NCBI GenBank assembly: GCA_934202735.1
Contig: CAKPYH010000005.1
Span: 51,187-115,186, forward strand
Direction: 5' to 3'
Origin: an uncultured Alphaproteobacteria bacterium
GTDB taxonomy: Bacteria; Pseudomonadota; Alphaproteobacteria; CAAHEQ01; UBA3637
Length of the DNA: 64,000 nucleotides
Part shown: positions 31,536-39,164 of the stretch, piece after piece
How positions within the stretch are numbered: the first letter of the stretch is position 1
How the letters are laid out: each line of letters opens with the position of its first letter
Translations under genes and position numbers: made by a program
Notes under the pieces: model-generated
What the model was told of the DNA's origin: nothing
Seen by the model: only the letters and a program-made list of their open reading frames with translations
Databases searched by the model: none

Positions 31536-34178
31536 ATGCAACAAACAGAGATGGACAAATACTTTAATCCGCAACAAGCCGAAGACAAATGGTATCGGAT
31601 TTGGGAAGAACAAAATTGTTTTCATGCCGAACGGGATCCGAATAAAACGCCCTACACCATTATGATTCCGCCCCCCAATGTGACGGGCAAGTTGCACATC
31701 GGACATGCGTTCACCATGACGATGCAGGATATTATTATCCGTATGAAACGTATGCAGGGTTTCAGTGCCTTGTGGCTGCCCGGTACCGATCATGCCAGTA
31801 TTGCCACCGAAGCCAAAGTGGTGGACTTGATTAAAAAAGAAGGCTTGTCTAAAACGGCTTTGGGCCGTGACGGGTTTTTGAAGCGGGCTTGGGCTTGGAA
31901 AGAAGAATACGGTGGCACGATTATCAAGCAACTGAAACGCTTGGGGGCTTCATGCGACTGGGCCCGGGAACGCTTTACGTTAGATGACGGGTTGAGCCAT
32001 GCGGTGCAAAAAGTGTTTATTGATTTGTACCACGAAGGTTTGATTTACCGGGGCGAACGATTGGTAAATTGGTGCCCGTGTTGTCATACGTCTATTTCTG
32101 ATGCGGAAGTGGAATATGAAGAAGAACAAGGGTCTTTGTGGTATATTCGCTATGATGCGCCGGACAAGTCGTATGCGGTGGAAGTGGCAACAACACGGCC
32201 CGAAACCATGCTGGGGGATACGGCGGTGGCCGTGAATCCCAAGGATGAACGGTATGCTCACATGATCGGAAAAACGGTGGTTGTGCCGATTGTCAACCGG
32301 GAAATTCCGGTGATTGCGGATCCGTTTGTTGAAATGGAATTCGGGACCGGTGCGGTAAAAATTACCCCGGCTCATGATTTTAACGACTTTGCGGCCGGCA
32401 AGCGGTTCGGTCTGGAAATTATCCGGGTGATTGATGAAGACGGCCACATGTTGCCTTTGGTGGCAAAGTATGCCGGTATGCCGATCCTGCAAGCCCGTGC
32501 CGGGATTGTGGAAGAATTGCAGGCTTTGGGCAATTTAACGAAGATTGAACCGTATATGCACAAAGTGGGTAAGTGCTATCGGTGCCACAAAACGGTTGAA
32601 CCGATGATGTCCAAGCAATGGTTTGTTAAAATGGATACCATGGCGCCGCCGGCGATTGATGCCGTTAAAAACGGAGATATTACTATGTATCCGGACCGGT
32701 TTGACAAGATCTATTATCACTGGATGGAAAATATCCAGGATTGGTGTATTTCACGGCAACTGTGGTGGGGACACCGAATTCCGGCCTATTATTGCGATCA
32801 ATGTCATGCCGTGTATGTGGGTGAACAGGCTCCGACACATGCGTGTTCTTGCGGATGTACCCATTGGACGCAGGACGAAGATACCTTGGATACATGGTTC
32901 AGTTCGGCATTATGGCCGTTTTCCACTTTGGGGTGGCCGGAAGAAACGCCGGATTACAAGTATTTTTATCCGACATCCACCTTGATTACGGGCAGTGATA
33001 TTTTGTTCTTTTGGGTGGCACGTATGATTTTCTCGGCCTTGAAACAAACGGGGAAAGCCCCGTTTAACAAAGTGGTCTTGCATGGTTTGGTGCGTGATGC
33101 TTTGGGGCGTAAAATGTCCAAGAGCTTGAATAACGGGATTGATCCGTTGACGGTCATTGATGAATACGGGGCCGATGCGTTGCGTTTTTCGTTGATTCAA
33201 GGGATGTCTCTTGAAACGGATATTCGGTATTCCATGGATCGTTTAACTACGGCCAAAGCCTTTATCAATAAACTGTGGAACTCGGCCAAGTTTGTGCTGG
33301 GGTCCGTTGCGGGTGTGGATATGGCCACGGCACAAGATGCAGACCTGCAACCCGAAGACAAATGGTTTATCATGAAGTTAAACGCGGTGATTACGGCCGT
33401 GACAACGGAATTGGATACCTTTGAGTTCGGTTTAGCTTTCCAAAAGTTATATGACTTTTTCTGGAATGATTTTTGCAGTACCTATATTGAAATGGTCAAA
33501 CCGCGGTTGACGGACGAAACGTGCCCGACCCGTCCCGTAGCGGCCCGAACCCTGATGCGGGCCTTGGTGACGGTTTTGAAATTGATGCACCCGTTCATGC
33601 CTTTCGTAACGGAAGAAATTTATTCCAAACTGAATGACGGGCACCGGGATTTGTTGGTGGTTTCGGCTTGGCCGGTGGCAGGAACGGAACACGATGATGC
33701 GGATTACGAAAACATTGAGTTGTTGAAGTATTTTATGACCAGCATTCGGAACGTACGGGCGAACATGAACATTCAACCGAATCGTAAAACGACATTGATT
33801 TTTGTGACGACCGATAAAGCGGACTTTATGCGGACGGCAACACCGATTTTGAAGAAGTTGGCTTTTGCCAAAGATGTGGTGATACAACCGACTAAGGACG
33901 GAATCCCCGTGAATGCGATTTGTATAGAAGGGTTGTCTGCATCGGTTTATATTCCGTTTGAAGATTTGGTGGATATAGCGGCCGAGATTGAACGGTTGAC
34001 CACCGAACAGGCCAAGTATCAAGCCTTGATTGAACGCGTGGAACGGCAACTGGCGAACGAACAGTTTATTGCCAAGGCTCCGGCGGATAAAGTGGCGGCC
34101 GAACGGCAAAAGTTGGCGGATTTCCAACGGTTGTTGGCCTCCACCCAAGACCGGTTGAATGAATTAAAGCAACATTGA
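31536..34178 (+). CDS. valS: valyl-tRNA synthetase
   Basis: 880 residues from the ATG at 31536 (GGAG eight bases upstream). Class I signatures: HIGH in PPPNVTGKLHIGHAF (about 45) and KMSKS in GRKMSKSLNNGIDP (about 527). The editing domain (about 190-330) includes TTRPETMLGDTAVAV. A zinc-type pair CYRCHK and CDQCH is present. The anticodon-binding domain and the C-terminal coiled coil that contacts tRNA (about 815-880, EIERLTTEQAKYQALIERVE) are complete. It charges tRNA-Val and edits threonine mischarging. Confidence 0.98.
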   Translation: MQQTEMDKYFNPQQAEDKWYRIWEEQNCFHAERDPNKTPYTIMIPPPNVTGKLHIGHAFTMTMQDIIIRMKRMQGFSALWLPGTDHASIATEAKVVDLIKKEGLSKTALGRDGFLKRAWAWKEEYGGTIIKQLKRLGASCDWARERFTLDDGLSHAVQKVFIDLYHEGLIYRGERLVNWCPCCHTSISDAEVEYEEEQGSLWYIRYDAPDKSYAVEVATTRPETMLGDTAVAVNPKDERYAHMIGKTVVVPIVNREIPVIADPFVEMEFGTGAVKITPAHDFNDFAAGKRFGLEIIRVIDEDGHMLPLVAKYAGMPILQARAGIVEELQALGNLTKIEPYMHKVGKCYRCHKTVEPMMSKQWFVKMDTMAPPAIDAVKNGDITMYPDRFDKIYYHWMENIQDWCISRQLWWGHRIPAYYCDQCHAVYVGEQAPTHACSCGCTHWTQDEDTLDTWFSSALWPFSTLGWPEETPDYKYFYPTSTLITGSDILFFWVARMIFSALKQTGKAPFNKVVLHGLVRDALGRKMSKSLNNGIDPLTVIDEYGADALRFSLIQGMSLETDIRYSMDRLTTAKAFINKLWNSAKFVLGSVAGVDMATAQDADLQPEDKWFIMKLNAVITAVTTELDTFEFGLAFQKLYDFFWNDFCSTYIEMVKPRLTDETCPTRPVAARTLMRALVTVLKLMHPFMPFVTEEIYSKLNDGHRDLLVVSAWPVAGTEHDDADYENIELLKYFMTSIRNVRANMNIQPNRKTTLIFVTTDKADFMRTATPILKKLAFAKDVVIQPTKDGIPVNAICIEGLSASVYIPFEDLVDIAAEIERLTTEQAKYQALIERVERQLANEQFIAKAPADKVAAERQKLADFQRLLASTQDRLNELKQH

Positions 34179-34190
34179 TTTATGCGAACA

Positions 34191-34220
34191 AACGGGTCCG
34201 ATTTGCGGGCCCGTTTTTTT
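34191..34220 (+). terminator. terminator of valS
   Basis: AACGGGTCCG/CGGGCCCGTT 10-bp stem with one mispair (34191-34200, 34206-34215), then T5. Confidence 0.85.
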
Positions 34221-34235
34221 CTGTGGACAATCGGT

Positions 34236-35426
34236 TTAGGTCAGAATGCGCAAGATATCCTTATGATAATCGTCCAGTTCTAATGTATCTATCCACGCGT
34301 CTGTAATGGGGGTTTTGTCTTTCAGATAAAAAACACCGTTTTTATCCATATACCCCTGTGTCAGGGCTTGCAAAATACGGTCTTGCGAATTGGTGGGGAT
34401 ATTGTCCCGTCCCCATTGTTCAATGGCGTGATAGCACATCTGTTGCGTGGGTGTTGTGGCTTCGCAACCGCCCAAACACACTAACGCAAAAGGACAAGTG
34501 GCACAATGCCCTTTCAAAGCCTTAAACTTTTTCAGGCGATGATTCCAGGAACAAAAATCTTTATGCTTGCGAATCTCGGCAATAGGGGTCTCTTTAACGT
34601 TGCCTTCTATGTAGGCATCATCATACAGGGCCAAGCACCCAACAATGGTACCGTCCGAACGGATCCCCAGGTTTTTGCGCCCGGCCATACAGCCGGTCCA
34701 GTATTTGTTGGGGACATGATTGGGCAATGCTTTGGAATAGTATCCGAAATTATGCATACAAAACAGGTCTAATTCCCGACCTTGATACCGTTTCAGGGTT
34801 TGTGCGGCAAAGATACCGCAACAATAAAACCCGAAGTCATCCAGGGCCAGTTCTTTTTTCATGCGTCCGGTTAAAGCACTATGCTCCATTTGCCAGGTAT
34901 GATAACCCTTTTCCAACATCAGGTTGCGAAACGCCTTTAATTCAACGATATTCAGCTTGTTGATTGTGGTGATAATGGTAAGAGAAAGCCCTTTGTTATG
35001 GACTTTTTGGGCCGCATTCCAAGCCTGTTGATAACACCCGGGCACCTGCCTGATCCGATCGTGTGTAGCCGCCGTTGCCCCATCAATACTGATTCCGATA
35101 CCCCGAACATGGGCTTGCTTGATATAGTCTAACTTGTCATCGGTCAGGGCCAAGCCGTTGGTGATAATGGCGACTTTGATGTTGGTGTTTGATAATTCCG
35201 TCAATAACTCTTTCCAATGGGGGTACAAAAAATACTCGCCCCCGATCAGGGTTAAAACCGAACACCCGATGTCATTCAGTTGACGGACAACGGAACGGGC
35301 TTGATCAAAACTCAAGTTGTTGGGACGATCACACCCCGCCGCTGATCCGCAGTGCAGACATTTAGCATTGCATTTCAGGGTCAATTCCCATACGGCCGTT
35401 GCAATTTTGGGGGAACAAAAGGCCAT
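34236..35426 (-). CDS. radical SAM/SPASM enzyme, peptide-maturase-like
   Basis: 396 residues. The radical SAM cluster motif CNAKCLHCG (CxxxCxxC, about 18-26) is followed by VLTLIGGEYFLYPHW (SAM-contacting GGE) and GIGISIDGATAATHD. The C-terminal third has SPASM-type cysteines: GCMAGRKNLGIRSDGTIVGC, then CATCPFALVCLGGC, predicted to hold auxiliary iron-sulfur clusters. This architecture is that of PqqE, anaerobic sulfatase maturases and RiPP-modifying enzymes. Its ATG lies one base after the stop of the small membrane protein gene, so the two are translationally coupled and that protein is the prime substrate candidate. Substrate is inferred. Confidence 0.9.
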   Translation of the reverse strand: MAFCSPKIATAVWELTLKCNAKCLHCGSAAGCDRPNNLSFDQARSVVRQLNDIGCSVLTLIGGEYFLYPHWKELLTELSNTNIKVAIITNGLALTDDKLDYIKQAHVRGIGISIDGATAATHDRIRQVPGCYQQAWNAAQKVHNKGLSLTIITTINKLNIVELKAFRNLMLEKGYHTWQMEHSALTGRMKKELALDDFGFYCCGIFAAQTLKRYQGRELDLFCMHNFGYYSKALPNHVPNKYWTGCMAGRKNLGIRSDGTIVGCLALYDDAYIEGNVKETPIAEIRKHKDFCSWNHRLKKFKALKGHCATCPFALVCLGGCEATTPTQQMCYHAIEQWGRDNIPTNSQDRILQALTQGYMDKNGVFYLKDKTPITDAWIDTLELDDYHKDILRILT

Positions 35427-35427
35427 C

Positions 35428-35958
35428 TCAATCCTGAAAATCCCGTGGATTCATGGTATCACCATAGAAAGAAGCGTCGTTGACATCTACAAAATAATCT
35501 TCTGATCCCGGTGTCGGCCACACATTCGCTATGACACGCCCCATAACCAACAAAAACATGATCCCCAGAGACGTGAGTAAGATCAGAAACAACGGACGGT
35601 TTGCTTTTTCTATGCGGATAAATTCTTTTGGGTTACCGCTGTAGGTGCTCTTTTTATCTTCAAACACCATCTTTGTATCAGAGGCAGAAACGCGTTTACA
35701 GATTTTTGTGATTGCCTGGCCGTCTTGCATGAAGGTAATTTTGAATTTTCCTTTTCGCCGGAAAGCCCAGATTGCTAAAGGAATAAAGGCTACAGCACCG
35801 ATCAGGGCGATAAGGGAAAGTATAAATGAGATAGCTCCTATCCAGTTGAAAGTATCCCAGTAAAGATCCGCAACGAAGGTCGCCCCGCACAGGATGGAAC
35901 CTAAAATAAGAAGCATCCCTTTCAGGAAAGTGGTGATTGTAGGTGTGTTTTTTGTCAT
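35428..35958 (-). CDS. small two-to-four-TM membrane protein coupled to the radical SAM enzyme
   Basis: 176 residues from the ATG at 35958 (GGAG seven bases upstream, consensus promoter beyond). Hydrophobic segments lie at about 11-30 (FLKGMLLILGSILCGATFV), 38-62 (WIGAISFILSLIALIGAVAF) and 125-145 (LFLILLTSLGIMFLLVMG). Between them is a soluble part with KFKITFMQDGQAITKICKR. The end after the last segment is short and polar (YFVDVNDASFYGDTMNPRDFQD in two halves), with Asn, Asp, Ser and Tyr residues of the kind modified by SPASM enzymes. No family is recognised. It is first in a two-gene operon. Confidence 0.78.
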   Translation of the reverse strand: MTKNTPTITTFLKGMLLILGSILCGATFVADLYWDTFNWIGAISFILSLIALIGAVAFIPLAIWAFRRKGKFKITFMQDGQAITKICKRVSASDTKMVFEDKKSTYSGNPKEFIRIEKANRPLFLILLTSLGIMFLLVMGRVIANVWPTPGSEDYFVDVNDASFYGDTMNPRDFQD

Positions 35959-35985
35959 GAAATTCTCCATCGTATGTTTTTCGTC

Positions 35986-36014
35986 ATCATAACATATATG
36001 TTTTGTGATGTCAA
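35986..36014 (-). promoter_or_regulatory. promoter of the membrane protein/radical SAM operon
   Basis: Minus strand: perfect TTGACA (36014-36009), 17-bp spacer, TATGAT (35991-35986), 27 bases before the ATG. Confidence 0.8.
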
Positions 36015-36020
36015 TTCTTT

Positions 36021-37031
36021 TTACAGGTTTTCCAATTGTTCCAACAATGTTTGCATATCCGGGGGCAGGGGAGCCTGAAACCGCAGGCGATTGCCGGTAC
36101 GCGGGTGTGTGAATCCCAAAAAGCCGGCATGCAGGGCTTGTCGGGGAAAGTATTTGGCAAAATCCGGTGCCGTTTTGGGAATGGATCCATACACGGGATC
36201 CCCGATGAGAGAATGACCGATGGAACTTAAATGCACACGAATTTGGTGCGTGCGGCCCGTTTCTAACACACATTGCACATGACTGGCTACACCCCCGCCA
36301 AAGACGGCCAAGCGTTCATAGTGTGTAATGGCTTTTTTCCCGTTGCGAGAAACAATGGCCATTTTTTGCCGGTTGTGGGGGGAACGACCGATGTCGCCGA
36401 CCACGACACCGACTGTCTTTTGCACATAGCCCCACACAAAAGCCTGATAAATACGTTCAATCGTATGTTCGGCAAATTGTTCGGACAGGCGGGTATGCGT
36501 GAAATCGTTTTTGGCCACTACTAAAATGCCGCTGGTATCTTTATCAATACGGTGTACGATTCCGGGGCGTTTAACCCCGCCGATACCGGACAAAGAGTCC
36601 CGACAGTGTGCCAACAATGCGTTGACCAGAGTCCCGCGCGGATTACCGGCCCCGGGGTGGACGACTAATCCGGCGGGCTTGTTCACCACCAATAAATCAT
36701 CGTCTTCGTATAAAATATCCAAAGGAATATCCTCGGGCTCGGGATTGGCCGGTACGGCATCGGGGGGAGTGAGTTCGTAAATATCGCCCGGATGTACTTT
36801 GTCGTCCGGGGCCAGTACGCGCGTCCGATCGGATACCAAACGGACGGCATCGGCCTCTATCATACGCGCAATTTGGCTGCGGGAAAATTCAGGAAAAGAA
36901 TCGGACAGATATTTGTCTAAACGCATTTTTTTTGGGGTATCGTTTACTTTTGGCGTGACAAATGGTCCCGAATGGGTGTATACTTCATCTGTGTCATCAA
37001 GTTCAACATCTGTTTGTGAAAGGGTATCCAT
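36021..37031 (-). CDS. rluD: 23S rRNA pseudouridine synthase RluD-type
   Basis: 336 residues from the ATG at 37031. An S4-like RNA-binding domain (about 35-80, MRLDKYLSDSFPEFSRSQIARMIEADAV in part) precedes the catalytic domain. The catalytic Asp is in RPGIVHRIDKDTSGILVVAKN, after DLLVVNKPAGLVVHPGAGN, and the block LETGRTHQIRVHLSSIGHSLIGDPVYG is present. RluD makes pseudouridines 1911, 1915 and 1917 in helix 69, so this gene and rlmH modify the same helix. Its start codon overlaps, on the opposite strand, that of the divergent gene at 37030 (shared CATG). Confidence 0.94.
   Translation of the reverse strand: MDTLSQTDVELDDTDEVYTHSGPFVTPKVNDTPKKMRLDKYLSDSFPEFSRSQIARMIEADAVRLVSDRTRVLAPDDKVHPGDIYELTPPDAVPANPEPEDIPLDILYEDDDLLVVNKPAGLVVHPGAGNPRGTLVNALLAHCRDSLSGIGGVKRPGIVHRIDKDTSGILVVAKNDFTHTRLSEQFAEHTIERIYQAFVWGYVQKTVGVVVGDIGRSPHNRQKMAIVSRNGKKAITHYERLAVFGGGVASHVQCVLETGRTHQIRVHLSSIGHSLIGDPVYGSIPKTAPDFAKYFPRQALHAGFLGFTHPRTGNRLRFQAPLPPDMQTLLEQLENL
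36955..36984 (+). promoter_or_regulatory. possible promoter of the gene at 37030, inside rluD
   Basis: GTGACA (36955-36960), 18-bp spacer, TATACT (36979-36984). It lies within the 5' coding part of rluD on the opposite strand. Confidence 0.45.
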
Positions 37032-37323
37032 GAAAAAAATTACACTCCTGAAAATTTTAACGTTTGCAATGGCCTGGTTTATCCTGTTGGGTTTAGGACT
37101 GGTCCTGTATAAGTTAGCAGATTCCGCCGTAAAAAGCAAGCCCGACAAGCCTGTTTTATCGGAAATTCACCTGAATTTTCCCGAGAATATAGATCAAGTG
37201 ATGGCGTGCGGCGATAAACTTTGTTTAATCACGGTCGGACATGAACGCGGGCGGCGGGTTATTATCATCAATCCGGCTACGAATCGGGTGCAAGGTATCA
37301 TTACCTTGACCGAGAACCCATAA
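37030..37323 (+). CDS. small single-TM membrane protein (DUF6476-like)
   Basis: 97 residues. One membrane segment (about 9-28, FAMAWFILLGLGLVLYKLAD), then a soluble domain with LNFPENIDQVMACGDKLCLIT and RRVIIINPATNRVQGIITL. Small proteins of this shape lie divergently beside rluD in several Alphaproteobacteria (DUF6476, from memory and moderately sure). GAAAGGG precedes the ATG. The start codon overlaps the rluD start on the other strand. The following FliF-FliG gene is in the same direction about 70 bp on and may share its transcript. Confidence 0.72.
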   Translation: MKKITLLKILTFAMAWFILLGLGLVLYKLADSAVKSKPDKPVLSEIHLNFPENIDQVMACGDKLCLITVGHERGRRVIIINPATNRVQGIITLTENP

Positions 37324-37394
37324 AACGCCGGATATTAACTAATTATTTACTATTTTCGGTGTCTAATATCAGGCATGAAAGGAAACCGAGACCC

Positions 37395-39149
37395 GTGGCG
37401 AAAAATGCCGGAATAACACGTTTGGCGGCGGTTGTGATTTTAAGCCTGATGATACTGGGCATCGGGGGCTACTTTGCACCCCGCTTGGCCGATGTCTTGG
37501 CCGGTCGGCCGGTGGATTGGGCGATGTCGGGTTCCGATTCCGCTGTGCCTGATTCCGTTTTCGGACAACAAGCTCTTTTACAACAGGCTTATGCCGACAC
37601 CTTGCAACAGGATATTGTGGCGGCCCTGACACCGCTGGTGGGACGCGAGTCTGTCTCGGCCACGGTACGGGTACGCTTGGCCCTGACACGGGAGACCGAA
37701 CGCATTACCCGATTGACCCCCATAGCCGAACAAATGCACCAAATTAAAACGACCGCAGGGGTTATCCGATCGCTATCGGTATCCGTTTTGATTGACGGAC
37801 ACGGACGGGCGGATTCCGATGTGTACCGATCACGGACACGGGCGGAAATGGCTCAATATACGCGGTTGGTTCGTACGATTGTCGGGGCCGATGATGAACG
37901 CGGTGATACGGTTTTGGTGCTTAATGCCCCTTTTGAAGGACGTACCGTTTGGGGCAACCGAACTGCGGGCGCGTGGGGCGGCGGTTTTGTTTTGGTGGCC
38001 TTCTTTGGCTTGGCGGTTTGGGTCATCTGTCGGTTCATTATACCGGTTTTACGCACAATGACTGTGGAAGACACAGGTGCTAAACACACGGAAGATGTGG
38101 CGCGTCAGGTCAATAGATTATGCCGGCAATATCCGGAACGCGCGGCCACATTGATTAAAAATGCATTGCAACGAACCCAGACCGTGCAAGGCTTGTGTCC
38201 GTACGGTCCCGCCGAACGGGCGGCTATGGTGGTGTTGAGTTTGGATACGGCAATCGCCGGTGATGTCTTGCACTATTTGCCCCGCAAGCAGATGTGTGCG
38301 TTGGGACGGGTGATGGCCGCTTTGGGAACGGTATCTGCCCGGGAAGTCCGGCGGGCCGTAGGGGCGTTTTGTCGGGAACTGGAACACCCGATGGGGCAAA
38401 ACGGTACACCCGAAAGGGTGGAACGATTCCTGAATCAAACGGTGCCGAACGGGGAATCGGTTTATTCCGAAATGTGCCTGACCACCGCACAAACGGATTT
38501 ATGGACCCGATTGAACCAAATGGACGCGGAAACCTTGGCGAATTTTTTGAAAACCCGGTCTCCTGAAACGATTGCGGCGATTCTGTTTCGCTTGAATGAT
38601 GCTCCGGCGGGGCGGATTTTGATGTATTTACCGTCAGACTTGGGGGCGCATGTGATGATTCATCTGACCCATATTCGGACAATGAAACCTGATGTTTTGG
38701 AACGGCTGACGAACCAAATCGCGGGTCCTTTGTATGCGTTTTTGCGCCGTGCCGAACACCCGACCGGACGGGATAAAATCAGTACGATTTTGAATACGAT
38801 GCCGGTCCGGGAACGACAGGCTTTTGTGGCCGGTGCAGCGGCCGTCAATCCCGAATGGTCCCGTCAAATGGGTGATGCATTGATGATGTTTGAAGATGTG
38901 GCGACTTTGGATGATCGGAGCTTGCGAACACTGTTGAGCCGGTGCGACAGACATTTGATGGTGTTGGCCTTGACCGAGGCATCTGAACGGGTCCGGTCGG
39001 CCGTGGCGCGTCATATTCCGGCCGATGTTTGGGCCGATATGGAACGGCAAGAAAAAATGTTAACGCCGGCCGAACGCACCGCGGCGGAATCGGCTCGCCG
39101 GACGATTTTACAAACGGCTCGCCGACTGAACCTTTTTCATCGGGCATAA
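37395..39149 (+). CDS. FliF-FliG fusion: shortened MS-ring protein joined to flagellar switch protein
   Basis: 584 residues from the GTG at 37395 (AAAGGA about 11 bases upstream; an in-frame GTG at 37359 has no ribosome site). Residues 7-28 are a membrane segment. Residues about 55-182 match the FliF ring-building motif 3: LTPLVGRESVSATVRVRLAL, IRSLSVSVLIDG, then LVRTIVGADDERGDTVLVLNAPF. RBM1, RBM2 and the beta-collar insertion are absent. Residues 196-219 are the second membrane segment, and VNRLCRQYPERAATLIKNAL (240-258) resembles the FliG-binding tail of FliF. FliG follows: N domain from 272 (ERAAMVVLSLD), M domain (LWTRLNQMDAETLANFLK), C domain (FEDVATLDDRSLRTLLSRCD). The FliM-binding EHPQ motif reads RSPE and the conserved LKGA reads LTEA. 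No other flagellar gene is near. Confidence 0.88.
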   Translation: MAKNAGITRLAAVVILSLMILGIGGYFAPRLADVLAGRPVDWAMSGSDSAVPDSVFGQQALLQQAYADTLQQDIVAALTPLVGRESVSATVRVRLALTRETERITRLTPIAEQMHQIKTTAGVIRSLSVSVLIDGHGRADSDVYRSRTRAEMAQYTRLVRTIVGADDERGDTVLVLNAPFEGRTVWGNRTAGAWGGGFVLVAFFGLAVWVICRFIIPVLRTMTVEDTGAKHTEDVARQVNRLCRQYPERAATLIKNALQRTQTVQGLCPYGPAERAAMVVLSLDTAIAGDVLHYLPRKQMCALGRVMAALGTVSAREVRRAVGAFCRELEHPMGQNGTPERVERFLNQTVPNGESVYSEMCLTTAQTDLWTRLNQMDAETLANFLKTRSPETIAAILFRLNDAPAGRILMYLPSDLGAHVMIHLTHIRTMKPDVLERLTNQIAGPLYAFLRRAEHPTGRDKISTILNTMPVRERQAFVAGAAAVNPEWSRQMGDALMMFEDVATLDDRSLRTLLSRCDRHLMVLALTEASERVRSAVARHIPADVWADMERQEKMLTPAERTAAESARRTILQTARRLNLFHRA

Positions 39150-39164
39150 GAAACGGATACAAAA

